Below, in pieces: positions 17,163-25,833 of a stretch of 46,386 nucleotides of DNA. Source of the DNA: Bacillota bacterium. Lineage in GTDB: Bacteria; Bacillota; Bacilli; Paenibacillales; Paenibacillaceae. Each line of letters begins with the position of its first letter. Positions within the stretch are counted from its first letter, which is position 1. The notes under the pieces are model-generated. The model did not search any database. It saw only the letters and a list, made by a program, of their open reading frames with translations, and had not been told where the DNA came from. Where the stretch lies: NCBI GenBank assembly GCA_023386495.1, contig JAEWJS010000169.1, forward strand, positions 1 through 46,386, given 5' to 3'. The position numbers and the translations under genes were made by a program.

Positions 17163-18041
17163 ATGAATAATCCCATCGGCGTAATCTCGGACAGCTTCAA
17201 GCTCGGGCTGCGGGAAGGTCTGCGCAAGGCCCGCGAAGTAGGCGCGGACGGCGTGCAGCTCTACGCAGTAGCCGGCGAAATGGATCCGGCTAACTTATCG
17301 GCCGAAGCCCGCAGAGCCCTGAAAGCAGACATCGCGGCGCTCGGACTCACGATCTCCGCATTGGTCGGCGACCTAGGCGGCCACGGCTTCCAGGATCCCG
17401 CTCACAATGCTGCGAAGATCGACAAGTCCAAGCGCATCCTGGAGCTAGCGCTCGAGCTTGGCACGAACATCGTGACCACCCATATCGGCATCGTCCCTGA
17501 CGACCGCGGCGGACGCGTCTACGACACCATGCAGCGTGCCTGCACGGAACTGGCCGACTATGCGGCGGGCATGGGCGCGCACTTCGCGATCGAGACAGGT
17601 CCTGAGACGGCCGCGCATCTCCGTTCGTTCCTGGATACGCTCGGAAGCCGAGGCGTGTCCGTCAATTTCGACCCGGCCAACATGGTCATGGTGACGGGCG
17701 ACGATCCCGTCCAGGGCGTTCATATTCTGAAGGACTACATTGTGCACACGCATGCCAAGGACGGGATCCGGCTGCGCGAAACGGATCCGAGATTGATCTA
17801 TGGCGCGTTCGGCTTCGATCCGATGTCCCACGAGAAGCTGGCGGAGATGGCCGACTCCGGCGAATACTTCCGCGAAGTGCCGCTCGGGGAAGGAGGCGTG
17901 GACTGGGACGCATATCTCGCAGCGCTTCAGGATATCGGGTACCAAGGCTATCTGACGATCGAACGCGAAGTCGGCGCCGACCCGGAAGCCGATATCCGCA
18001 AGGCCGTCGCGTTCTTGCAGCGCTATCGGCGGCAGCAGTGA
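17163..18041 (+). CDS. Sugar phosphate isomerase/epimerase-like TIM barrel (second copy)
   Basis: 292 residues beginning MNNPIGVISDSFKLGLREGL, with AAGGCGG upstream. Same barrel superfamily as the previous gene but not a recent duplicate. Metal-site segments are IVTTHIGIVPDD (His), HFAIETGPETAAHL (Glu), SVNFDPANMVMVTG (Asp), IVHTHAKDGI (His) and YLTIEREVGADP (Glu). The VPLGEGGVDWDAYLAALQ stretch near the end is typical of this family. It lies 32 nt after the first copy and 36 nt before the mannanase gene, in one operon. Two different barrel isomerases beside a Gfo/Idh/MocA enzyme suggest a multi-step oxidation/isomerisation route. Confidence 0.9.
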   Translation: MNNPIGVISDSFKLGLREGLRKAREVGADGVQLYAVAGEMDPANLSAEARRALKADIAALGLTISALVGDLGGHGFQDPAHNAAKIDKSKRILELALELGTNIVTTHIGIVPDDRGGRVYDTMQRACTELADYAAGMGAHFAIETGPETAAHLRSFLDTLGSRGVSVNFDPANMVMVTGDDPVQGVHILKDYIVHTHAKDGIRLRETDPRLIYGAFGFDPMSHEKLAEMADSGEYFREVPLGEGGVDWDAYLAALQDIGYQGYLTIEREVGADPEADIRKAVAFLQRYRRQQ

Positions 18042-18077
18042 CAACGAAGACAAGCGCAGCGAATGGGAGGAATTGCA

Positions 18078-19469
18078 GTGACGACAACAAGGCACGCAGA
18101 ACAACAAGCGCATTGGATCATCGCGCAAGCTGAGGAAGGCCGGCTCTCCGGCGCCCGGGAATCGCGGCTTTTGGCCGGTTATTCCGGTACTGGGTACGTT
18201 ACGCTTTTTGAACAGCCTGGAGATTATGTAGAGGTCGATTTCACGCTGGAAGCCGCCGGCTCCTACGTGCTCTACATGCGTTATGCGCTGCCGCATAAGG
18301 ACCAGCGCAATCACCTCTATGTAGACGGCATCCATTACGGGGACATGGTGAATGCCCGATCCGATTCGTTCGCGATCGCCGAGCTGTGTACCGTGCACCT
18401 TGAGTCCGGCGTGCATACCGTCAGGCTGGCCAAGTCCGGCGGCGGCATCATGGTCGATTATTTGGCGCTTGCGCCGCTGTCGCCTCGCCAGCCGCTCCCC
18501 TTCTCGCTCAGCAATCCGAATGCGACGCCCGAAGCGCGCGGCGTCATGCGGTATCTCGCAGAGATTCATGGGCACTGCATGCTGACCGGTCAGCATACGG
18601 TAGCAGCGGACGGACCCGAACTGGCCTTCATCGAAGAGAAGACGGGCAAGCTGCCCGCGCTCCGCGGCTACGACCTCATGAGCTATTCGCATTATACCGA
18701 GACAGAACTGCCTACCGAGCATAAGCGCTGGGAGATCGAAGTCAATGCCGGCTCGATCGAATCGGCCATCGATTGGTACCGTAACCGCGGCGGGCTTGTC
18801 ACGTTCTGCTGGCACTGGTTCTCCCCGCTCGGCGGCGAGGATAAGACCTTCTACACGTGGCATACGAACTTCGACTTGACGCGCGCGCTAATCGAGGGAA
18901 CGCCGGAGCATGAAGCGCTGCTCTCGGACATGGATGCAGGGGCGGACGCGCTCCGTAAGCTGCAGGACGCCAATGTTCCCGTGCTGTGGCGTCCGCTGCA
19001 TGAAGCGGACGGCGGTTGGTTCTGGTGGGGAGCCCAGGGTGCGGAGCCGTACAAGAAGCTATGGCGCCTGATGTATGACCGCTACACGAACTTTCATGGC
19101 CTTCACAATCTCATCTGGGTATGGAACGCGCCGCACCCGGATTGGTATCCGGGCGGCGATGTCGTCGATCTGGCCGGCGCAGACATCTACAACGCGAAGG
19201 GCAACCACGGCCCGCTCACGTTCTGGCATGATTATACTTCGCTCATGACCGGGCATAGCAAGCCAGTCGCGCTGACCGAGAACGGGCCGATCCTCGATCC
19301 GGAGCTCGTCAGGAAGACGCGTACGCCATGGCTCTGGAATATGGTATGGGGCGGGGGCTTCGTCACGGATGGTGCCAGCACCTCCTTCGACATGCTTAGC
19401 CAAGCCTATAACCATCCGTACTGCATCACGCTGGACCAGCTGCCTGACTGGAACCCGTCCGGCACGTAA
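18078..19469 (+). CDS. Intracellular GH26 beta-mannanase with N-terminal CBM35-like domain
   Basis: 463 residues from GTG at 18078, set by GGAGGA 6 nt upstream. Residues about 5-132 form a CBM6/35-type beta-sandwich (AEEGRLSGARESRLLAGYSGTGYV, DYVEVDFTLEAAGSYVLYMRYA, VRLAKSGGGIMVDYLAL). Residues about 145-455 are the GH26 barrel, with acid/base E309 in WRPLHEADGGWFWW and nucleophile E401 in PVALTENGP, plus the family's ALRGYD and TFCWHWFSPLG stretches. There is no signal peptide, so it should act on imported manno-oligosaccharides rather than on polymer. It is last in the operon and is followed by a strong terminator. Confidence 0.93.
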   Translation: MTTTRHAEQQAHWIIAQAEEGRLSGARESRLLAGYSGTGYVTLFEQPGDYVEVDFTLEAAGSYVLYMRYALPHKDQRNHLYVDGIHYGDMVNARSDSFAIAELCTVHLESGVHTVRLAKSGGGIMVDYLALAPLSPRQPLPFSLSNPNATPEARGVMRYLAEIHGHCMLTGQHTVAADGPELAFIEEKTGKLPALRGYDLMSYSHYTETELPTEHKRWEIEVNAGSIESAIDWYRNRGGLVTFCWHWFSPLGGEDKTFYTWHTNFDLTRALIEGTPEHEALLSDMDAGADALRKLQDANVPVLWRPLHEADGGWFWWGAQGAEPYKKLWRLMYDRYTNFHGLHNLIWVWNAPHPDWYPGGDVVDLAGADIYNAKGNHGPLTFWHDYTSLMTGHSKPVALTENGPILDPELVRKTRTPWLWNMVWGGGFVTDGASTSFDMLSQAYNHPYCITLDQLPDWNPSGT

Positions 19470-19484
19470 CGCCTCATCACGCAG

Positions 19485-19532
19485 CAATCCCCCGACAACA
19501 CCGCAACGGCGGAGTACGGGGGATTGTTTTTT
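19485..19532 (+). terminator. Rho-independent terminator of the mannanase operon
   Basis: CAATCCCCCG (19485-19494) pairs with CGGGGGATTG (19517-19526), followed by TTTTTT. A small CCG/CGG stem sits inside. The T-run overlaps the stop codon of the convergent capA-like gene. Confidence 0.9.
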
Positions 19533-20577
19533 ACATGCGGTACTTGCGGATCATCCGTTTCGTATGCGCGCGCATGATCCGCATCAGCCTTACATCGCGT
19601 GCCGAGACGCCGGAAGCATGCGCGCCGTGAATGTAGGCGACCTCCCGGTTCGGGATCACGCGGTACTGGACCGCAGAATCCGCCCTGAAGCGCTTCACCC
19701 ACGTCGATTGATAATCCACCTGCTTGATTTCGGCTCGCCCGCCTTCATCCTTCCGAACCGTGATGAGCAGCACGATCCCGTTATGCGTGTAGGGATTGCG
19801 CTTCAGACGAATCGAGATCAGATTGCCTAGCGAGTAGGCCTTCACCTTATTATTTCGCGTCCATACGATCGGCTGCAGCACATGCGGATGGGCGCCCAGA
19901 ATAATGTCGGCGCCGCTTTGGAGCAGCTTGCGCGCCATCGCCTTCTGTCTGGCCGTCGGCACGGCGCTGTATTCGATACCGTCATGCAAGCTCACGATGA
20001 CGATGTCGGCCCCCTGCTCGCGCAGGCGCTTCACATCCGCCAGCATGCGGCGTACATCCAGCAGATTCACGCACCATGGCATGTCTCTGGGGATCGGATT
20101 GCGATTCGTATGCTTCGTGTAGGACAGCAACCCTACGCGAATGCCGCCCCGTTCCAGGATGAGCAGGTCGCGTGCCGATTCTGCGGAGGCGTAGGTGCCT
20201 GTATGCGCGATGCCCGTCTCGTCGAGTACCTCGATCGTTCGCAGCAGCCCCTCCCGGCCGTTATCCAAGCAATGGTTGTTCGCGGTCGTCAATACGTCGA
20301 ACCCTGCCCTCTTCAGCGCCGGCGCCAGCGACTCCGGCGTGCTGAACAGCGGATTCCCTGTCGCGGGATTGCGCTTCTTGACGAACGGCTCATTCCCGTA
20401 CAGCGGCGTCTCCAAGTTACCGATTGTCAAATCGGCTTGCTGCAGGACAGGGGCGATCTCCCTGAAGATCGGATCGTAGTCATACACATCCTCACCTACA
20501 TTCGGAAGCTTGGCAGATAAGCTAATCATGCCGTTGATTAGAATATCTCCGACTGCGGCAATGGTGATTTCGCTCAT
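19531..20577 (-). CDS. CapA-family protein (PGA_cap metallophosphatase fold)
   Basis: 348 residues. It starts MSEITIAAVGDILINGMI, the metal-binding start of the calcineurin-like fold, followed by ADLTIGNLETPLYG, VLTTANNHCLDNGREGL, DIVIVSLHDGIEYS and DIILGAHPHVLQPI, all hallmarks of the CapA/PgsA family. There is no signal peptide or membrane anchor, unlike CapA of poly-gamma-glutamate synthesis, so it may be cytosolic. No pgsB or pgsC genes are near, hence a role in capsule synthesis is not supported here. Start is set by AGGAG 7 nt upstream. Confidence 0.9.
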   Translation of the reverse strand: MSEITIAAVGDILINGMISLSAKLPNVGEDVYDYDPIFREIAPVLQQADLTIGNLETPLYGNEPFVKKRNPATGNPLFSTPESLAPALKRAGFDVLTTANNHCLDNGREGLLRTIEVLDETGIAHTGTYASAESARDLLILERGGIRVGLLSYTKHTNRNPIPRDMPWCVNLLDVRRMLADVKRLREQGADIVIVSLHDGIEYSAVPTARQKAMARKLLQSGADIILGAHPHVLQPIVWTRNNKVKAYSLGNLISIRLKRNPYTHNGIVLLITVRKDEGGRAEIKQVDYQSTWVKRFRADSAVQYRVIPNREVAYIHGAHASGVSARDVRLMRIMRAHTKRMIRKYRM

Positions 20578-20663
20578 TCCACATCTCCTCTCGTTCCTCG
20601 TACCAGACTATGCGTACGCGGAGAGGTTGGACTGGGTAAGCGCCTTGTCTAGGCGGCATTGCC

Positions 20664-21530
20664 CTACAGGATCACGTCTTCCGTCTCCCTTGCGAGCTTG
20701 TACACTCGAGTCCCTACTCGAATAACGGTCCCTTCTGCTGCCCTGCCGATCGTTACCGAGCTGCCTGCCGGTACCCGGATCCGCGTCTGGATTCCCCCCT
20801 CGGGCCTCGCTTCCCGGATGCGGACGCCATGCTCCGCATAAATCTCGCTGCCGCGTGCATAGCCGTCAATCTGCACGACGCCTCCGGCATGCAGCTTCGA
20901 GCTTACCGCACCCTTCTGCCCGATCCGAATGTCCCCCGAACAGTAGAGCCGGCTGTCCTGCACGAATCGCGCATGCAGCTGGGATTCCCGGCCGACCTCC
21001 TTCTTCGCGACGCTCCGGTGCAGCCGATCGACCCTTGCGGCCAATGCACGCAGATCGGCCATCGAGGCAATCTCGGCCAGGAACGGCTCGGTGAAGTTGA
21101 TCTTCAGCTTATGGCATAGGATCAGCCACTCTTTATCAATGCCGGGCATGTTCATCTTGACCTTCTGGCACAAGGCGGCGACCAGCCCCGGGACAGACGT
21201 GAACGGCTGTCTGGCGAGCGACTCGAACAACGGGCCGAAGCCGGTGCGCCTCAACCAGGCGTCGAACTGAGCGGCGCTGCTCATGCGCTGATGAATGGCA
21301 TTGGTCATGGCATGCAGCTCGCCGCTGATCTCGCCGATCAGCAGGCCGAGCTCTTGCTCCAGCATGCTCCCTGCTCCAGCGGACACTTCGCTTGATACGA
21401 TGCTCTTGCGCACGAGCACGGCGTGCTCTGCCGACACCTGCGCCATCATGAGATGCTCATGGAAGCGAACGATGCCACGAGCAGCAACTTTATGTTCCAA
21501 CTCCCGATCCATACGGGCATAATCGATCAT
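20664..21530 (-). CDS. FapA/DUF342-like beta-helix protein
   Basis: 288 residues from the ATG at 21530, with GGAGGA 7 nt upstream (a longer open frame reaches 21623 without such a site). The N-terminal half is helical (LEQELGLLIGEISGELHAMTN). Residues about 190-285 show a short-period beta-helix pattern (LYCSGDIRIGQKG, LHAGGVVQIDGYA, IYAEHGVRIREA, IRVPAGSSVTIGRA) like the C-terminal domain of FapA (DUF342). It lacks the long N-terminal regions of full FapA and stands alone, not beside flagellar genes. It may be a bactofilin-like or scaffold protein; function unknown. Confidence 0.65.
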   Translation of the reverse strand: MIDYARMDRELEHKVAARGIVRFHEHLMMAQVSAEHAVLVRKSIVSSEVSAGAGSMLEQELGLLIGEISGELHAMTNAIHQRMSSAAQFDAWLRRTGFGPLFESLARQPFTSVPGLVAALCQKVKMNMPGIDKEWLILCHKLKINFTEPFLAEIASMADLRALAARVDRLHRSVAKKEVGRESQLHARFVQDSRLYCSGDIRIGQKGAVSSKLHAGGVVQIDGYARGSEIYAEHGVRIREARPEGGIQTRIRVPAGSSVTIGRAAEGTVIRVGTRVYKLARETEDVIL

Positions 21531-21681
21531 AAGACAGTCCTCCAATTCGCGGAACCGTCGTGTCTGCACGTTCCTCCTGCTGCTCTCCGCATCTCTTCTG
21601 TCCTCATTATGAAGGCCGGGCAAGGCGAATCCTATGACCGAAGCTTCCTAATTCGACGAAATGAGAGCTTCTTCTCATAAG

Positions 21682-21713
21682 ACAGGACCCGCCCTGAGAA
21701 GGGCCGGTCCTGT
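21682..21713 (-). terminator. Stem-loop after cheR-like gene
   Basis: ACAGGACC (21682-21689) pairs with GGTCCTGT (21706-21713), extended by GCCCT/AGGGC across a C:C mismatch, with a 4-nt loop. It starts 24 nt after the cheR-like stop on the minus strand. T-run on that strand is short. Confidence 0.65.
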
Positions 21714-21736
21714 ACGGTCACGGTCAACCTGATGCT

Positions 21737-22558
21737 CTATTTGACTTTGCGATACAGCTTTTGTTTCGGCAGAATCGCTTCATAACTTTCGCTTCGCGTC
21801 GTGTAGGCGAGCGACTCCTTGTCGCCGAGTCCGAGCACGCCCAGCATCGTCAGGCTGGAGTAGAATAGCTCCAGCACCTTGTCCTTCAGCGTTTTGTCGA
21901 AGTAGATCAGCACATTCCGGCAGAGAATGACTTGGAACTCGTTGAACGAGCCGTCCGTCACGAGATTATGCTGCGCGAACACGACATTTTTCCTCAGGCG
22001 GTCATGGAACACAACGCGATTATGGTCTGCTCGATAATAGTCCGAGAACGCCGCCGTGCCGCCTGCCATCACATAATTTTGCGTATATTGCCTCATAGGC
22101 GTCAGCGGGTAAGACCCGCTCTTGGCAGCCTTCAGCACGTCCATGTTGATGTCGGTTGCATAGATGATCGACTTGTCCAGCAGCCCCTCCTCATGAAGCA
22201 GAATCGCCATGGAATACACTTCTTCGCCCGTTGAGCAGCCGGCGTGCCAGATGCGAATCGAAGGGTAGGTCCGCAGCAGCGGCACAACATGCTCCCGGAA
22301 GGACAAGAAGAACGCGGGATCCCGGAACATCTCGGTCACGTTGATGGAGAAGTCCGCGAGCAGCCGTTCCAGACAAGCCGGATCATGCAGCACTTTCTCC
22401 TGCAGGCCCGAGATGCTGGACAATCCCTCCGCATGGACGCGGTGCCAGATTCGTCTGCGGATCGAGGAATAAGCATAGCTTCGATAGTCATAGCCGCACC
22501 AGTTATACAGCCCGAGCAGCAGCAGATCGATCTCGATTCGTTCCAATTCTTCGTTCAT
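21737..22558 (-). CDS. CheR-type protein-glutamate methyltransferase
   Basis: 273 residues starting MNEELERIEIDLLLLGLY. The N-terminal CheR helical domain (about 1-70) is followed by the SAM-binding methyltransferase fold: TEMFRDPAFF, IRIWHAGCSTGEEVYSMAI (SAM motif GCSTGEE), IIYATDIN, and CRNVLIYFDK. It transfers methyl from SAM to glutamates of a receptor-like protein. Its ATG overlaps the stop of the upstream hybrid kinase (ATGA, 22555-22558), so the two are translationally coupled. That suggests the kinase's own chemoreceptor-like sensor, not a classical MCP, may be its partner. No cheB is in view. Confidence 0.92.
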   Translation of the reverse strand: MNEELERIEIDLLLLGLYNWCGYDYRSYAYSSIRRRIWHRVHAEGLSSISGLQEKVLHDPACLERLLADFSINVTEMFRDPAFFLSFREHVVPLLRTYPSIRIWHAGCSTGEEVYSMAILLHEEGLLDKSIIYATDINMDVLKAAKSGSYPLTPMRQYTQNYVMAGGTAAFSDYYRADHNRVVFHDRLRKNVVFAQHNLVTDGSFNEFQVILCRNVLIYFDKTLKDKVLELFYSSLTMLGVLGLGDKESLAYTTRSESYEAILPKQKLYRKVK

Positions 22559-25500
22559 CGCGCCATCCGATCCGCCCCGTCCGGGTGCAGCCAGACTTGA
22601 ATGAGCGACAGCAATTGATCGCTGTCCACGGGCTTGACGATGTAATCGGACGCGCCCGCTTCCATGCACTTCACGCGGTCTTCCTTCATGGCCTTCGCCG
22701 TCAGCGCGATAATCGGCAGATTCGCGAATGCCGGGTTATGCCTGATTCTGCGCATCGTCTCGTACCCGTCCATCTCCGGCATCATAATATCCATGAGCAC
22801 GACATCGACAGGCTGGCCTGACTCCAGCAAGCGAAGGCCTTCCATGCCGTTCTCCGCAAAAGCTACCTTCATGCCGTGCATCTCGAGTATATTGCTCAGC
22901 GCGAACACGTTACGGACATCGTCATCGACAAGCAGCAGCCGCTTGCCCTCCAGACCGCCGAATTTCCCTGTCCATACGGCATGCGCCGCCGCAGCGGCTT
23001 GCGATTCCGGCTCGGCTTGCAGGTACAAGTCAAGTTCGCCCAACAGACGCTCCGGCGCATGCTCGTCCTTGATAATAATCGTGTGCGCGAACTTCTTCAG
23101 GAAGATCTCTTCCTTGGCAGTCAGGTCCCGACCCGTGTAGACGAAAATTTTGATGCGATCGCTCAGCCGATGCCGCTTCATCCGCTCGAGCAGCTCGAAG
23201 CCGGACGTGTCGGACAAGCCTAGATCGAGCACCATGCAGTCGAAGGTACGGACCTTCAGTTCCTCCATCGCTTCGCGCCCTGTAGCGACAGCCGTGATCA
23301 CGACATTGCGGCTGCCGACCAATTCCATTAAGCTGCTGCGCTGGGCGCGATCGTCATCCACGATCATGAGACGCTTGATATGCTTGTTCGGCACGGAAGA
23401 CTGTCGGACTTCGGAAGCTTCCCGCGGTTCGGCTGCCGCGGCAGCCTCGGCCTGCTGCAGCCGATGTCCCGGATCCGTCACAGTCGGCATGACAGGCTCT
23501 ACGCGCTCGGCCTGCATGCCGTTCCCGATATAGAACGTGAAGGTGCTCCCCTTGCCTTCCTCGCTCGAGACCGTTATTTCGCCTCCGAGCAGATTGGCAA
23601 TTTCCCGGCAAATGGATAGTCCGAGCCCGGTTCCCCCATACTTGCGGCTCGTCGTGCCGTCTGCCTGCTGGAACGCTTCGAAGATCAGCGCTTGCTTATC
23701 CGCCGGGATTCCGATCCCGCTGTCGGCCACGGCGATATAACAACGTTCCGCGCCGGCATCCTCGACCCCGAACGTCAGCGTGACTTGGCCCTGCTCCGTG
23801 AACTTGAAGGCGTTGCCGAGCAGATTCGACAGCACCTGCTGCAGCCGCTGCTCGTCGCCAGCTACCGTGCCGGGTACCCGTTCGTCCATCGTAATGAGGA
23901 ATGCGATTCCCTTCTCCGCGGCAACAGGCTGGAATTGGCTGCGTGCGTAGGCAGCCAGGTCCTCGATCGCTACCTGGCTGATATGGATATCCGCTTTGCC
24001 GGATTCTACCTTCGCAAGATCCAGGATATTGTTAATGATCGCCAGCAGGTCGCAGCCCGACGAATAGACCGTGCGCGCGAACTCCGATTGCTTGTCCGTC
24101 AGGTTGCCGTCCGGGTTGTCGGCGAGCAGCTTGGACAAGATCAGCATGCTGTTGAGCGGCGTGCGCAGCTCATGGGACATGTTCGCCAGGAACTCAGACT
24201 TGTACTGGGAGCTCGCCGCCAGTTCCCTCGCCTTCGTCTCCAGCGCTATGCTTGCGCGTTCGATCTCCAGGTTCGTCTCCTCTAGCAGCCTATTCTGCTT
24301 CTCCAGCATATTCGCCTTATCCTGAAGCTCGGTATTCGTCTGCTCCAGTTCCTCCTGCTGGAATTGCAGCCGTTCCTCGGAGCTGCGCAGCGCCAGCGCC
24401 TGCGTCTCCAGCTCTTCATTGGCCGCCCGCAGCTCCTCTTGCTGCGATTGAAGCTCTTCGGACTGGGCTTGGAGCTCCTCGGTCTGCATCTGGGATTCTT
24501 CGAGCAGTCGGGCAAGTCGCGACCTGCTGATCGCGCTGTCCAGAATGATGCTCAGATTGCGAACAAGCTCATCGAGGAGCGCATGCTGATTCGAGCTTAA
24601 GCGTGTGAAAGCTCCGTATTCGACAACGGCAATCGTCTCTCCGTTATGCAGTACGGGAAGGACATAGAGATACGAAGGAAGCGCCTCCCCCAGCCCGGAC
24701 CTGACGGGGTGATAGCCCGGCGGCACATCCGTCAGCAGCATAGGCGTCTTCTCGACTGCCGCCTGGCCGACTAATCCCTCGCCCGGCGCGAACTTCGCGG
24801 GAAGCAGCTCCCGCTGCCCGCATGCATGGGCACCCAACAGCTTGAAGCACCGCTCCTCTTCGTCCTTCATGTAGAAGACAGCATTGCTTCCTTCGATCAA
24901 CGGCACCGTCCGCGACAAGTAGAGCGCGGCAATCGATTCCACGTCATGCTGACCGTTCAGCGCGGTCGTAATGTCGGCGACATGGGTCTTCACCCAGCTC
25001 TGCTCTTGATTGATTCGGCTGTATTCCTGCTCCTTGGCAATCTGCTCCTCGAGGGATGCGGCCATATAATTGAACGAGCCGGCCACATCGTCAATCTCAT
25101 CGTTGCCTATCACTTCGATGCGCGCCGCCAGCCCCTCCGAATTATGCGACGCCCCGGACATGACGCGCGATACATGGTTCAACCGCTGCGCGACAGACCA
25201 CATGTTCCGGTTGACGAAATAGATGCCCGCCATGGCAATCAAGAGCGATAAGATGCTCGTTACGACCATCAGGGGCTCGACGACTTGATCCATCATCACG
25301 AGCGACTCGTTCGTGTAGGCTTCGTAGTTATCCGTGATGGCGGCGATGGCATTGAAGAAGTCCGCCTGCATCTGATCGCCTTGCTCGAGCACGATCCGGC
25401 TGGCCTCTGCCTGCTGTCCTTCCCGCACCAAGGCGGTCACGTCGAGGATGTATTGATAGAACACCCTGTTCGTCTCGACCAGTTCCTGCACGTATTGCTC

Positions 25501-25815
25501 CAGCTTGGCATCGCCGGCGACGCTCTCCAGCCGATCGATTTCCGACTGAATTTCGATATGAAGCCCGTCGATCGCGGCGACTTCTTGCTCGATCGCCGCC
25601 TTGTCATCCATGACGAGAATGTTGCGAAGGCTGATCGATTCGTCCTTGGTCATCCGTTGGATATGATAGGCCGTGTTCTGTACGTCTGAATGATACCTTA
25701 ACCGCTCGCCGATCTCGTTCACCGAGAACGACTGGAAGATGCCCATTCCGGCCTGCAGCATCGCGATGGCCAAGAGCACGAGCAGTCCGGCAAGCAGCTT
25801 CGTTCTAATCTTCAT
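22555..25815 (-). CDS. Hybrid sensor histidine kinase with chemoreceptor-like sensor, GAF and two receiver domains
   Basis: 1086 residues. Order: membrane helix about 7-27; extracellular helical bundle about 28-180; second membrane helix about 182-202; HAMP about 204-258; GAF about 275-430; a long Gln/Glu-rich coiled coil about 435-540; HisKA with phospho-acceptor H548 in MSHELRTPLN; HATPase with GNAFKFTE, DSGIGIP and GTGLGLSI to about 765; receiver 1 with D864 (MVLDLGL); receiver 2 with D1009 (LMDIMMPEMDG). Start is fixed by GGAGGTG 5 nt before the ATG. A phosphorelay can run from H548 to the two receivers, but no Hpt domain is seen. Coupled to the CheR-type gene and preceded by the GGDEF-EAL gene. 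Confidence 0.94.
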   Translation of the reverse strand: MKIRTKLLAGLLVLLAIAMLQAGMGIFQSFSVNEIGERLRYHSDVQNTAYHIQRMTKDESISLRNILVMDDKAAIEQEVAAIDGLHIEIQSEIDRLESVAGDAKLEQYVQELVETNRVFYQYILDVTALVREGQQAEASRIVLEQGDQMQADFFNAIAAITDNYEAYTNESLVMMDQVVEPLMVVTSILSLLIAMAGIYFVNRNMWSVAQRLNHVSRVMSGASHNSEGLAARIEVIGNDEIDDVAGSFNYMAASLEEQIAKEQEYSRINQEQSWVKTHVADITTALNGQHDVESIAALYLSRTVPLIEGSNAVFYMKDEEERCFKLLGAHACGQRELLPAKFAPGEGLVGQAAVEKTPMLLTDVPPGYHPVRSGLGEALPSYLYVLPVLHNGETIAVVEYGAFTRLSSNQHALLDELVRNLSIILDSAISRSRLARLLEESQMQTEELQAQSEELQSQQEELRAANEELETQALALRSSEERLQFQQEELEQTNTELQDKANMLEKQNRLLEETNLEIERASIALETKARELAASSQYKSEFLANMSHELRTPLNSMLILSKLLADNPDGNLTDKQSEFARTVYSSGCDLLAIINNILDLAKVESGKADIHISQVAIEDLAAYARSQFQPVAAEKGIAFLITMDERVPGTVAGDEQRLQQVLSNLLGNAFKFTEQGQVTLTFGVEDAGAERCYIAVADSGIGIPADKQALIFEAFQQADGTTSRKYGGTGLGLSICREIANLLGGEITVSSEEGKGSTFTFYIGNGMQAERVEPVMPTVTDPGHRLQQAEAAAAAEPREASEVRQSSVPNKHIKRLMIVDDDRAQRSSLMELVGSRNVVITAVATGREAMEELKVRTFDCMVLDLGLSDTSGFELLERMKRHRLSDRIKIFVYTGRDLTAKEEIFLKKFAHTIIIKDEHAPERLLGELDLYLQAEPESQAAAAAHAVWTGKFGGLEGKRLLLVDDDVRNVFALSNILEMHGMKVAFAENGMEGLRLLESGQPVDVVLMDIMMPEMDGYETMRRIRHNPAFANLPIIALTAKAMKEDRVKCMEAGASDYIVKPVDSDQLLSLIQVWLHPDGADRMAR

Positions 25816-25833
25816 CCCTGCACCTCCCGTTGG

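Noticed and set aside
17445..18863. 472-codon minus-strand open frame across the isomerase and GH26 genes
   Set aside because: Spans two well-supported genes on the other strand and has no family features.
19531..20577. Poly-gamma-glutamate capsule locus
   Set aside because: Only a CapA-like protein without a membrane anchor is present; no pgsB/pgsC partners are in view.
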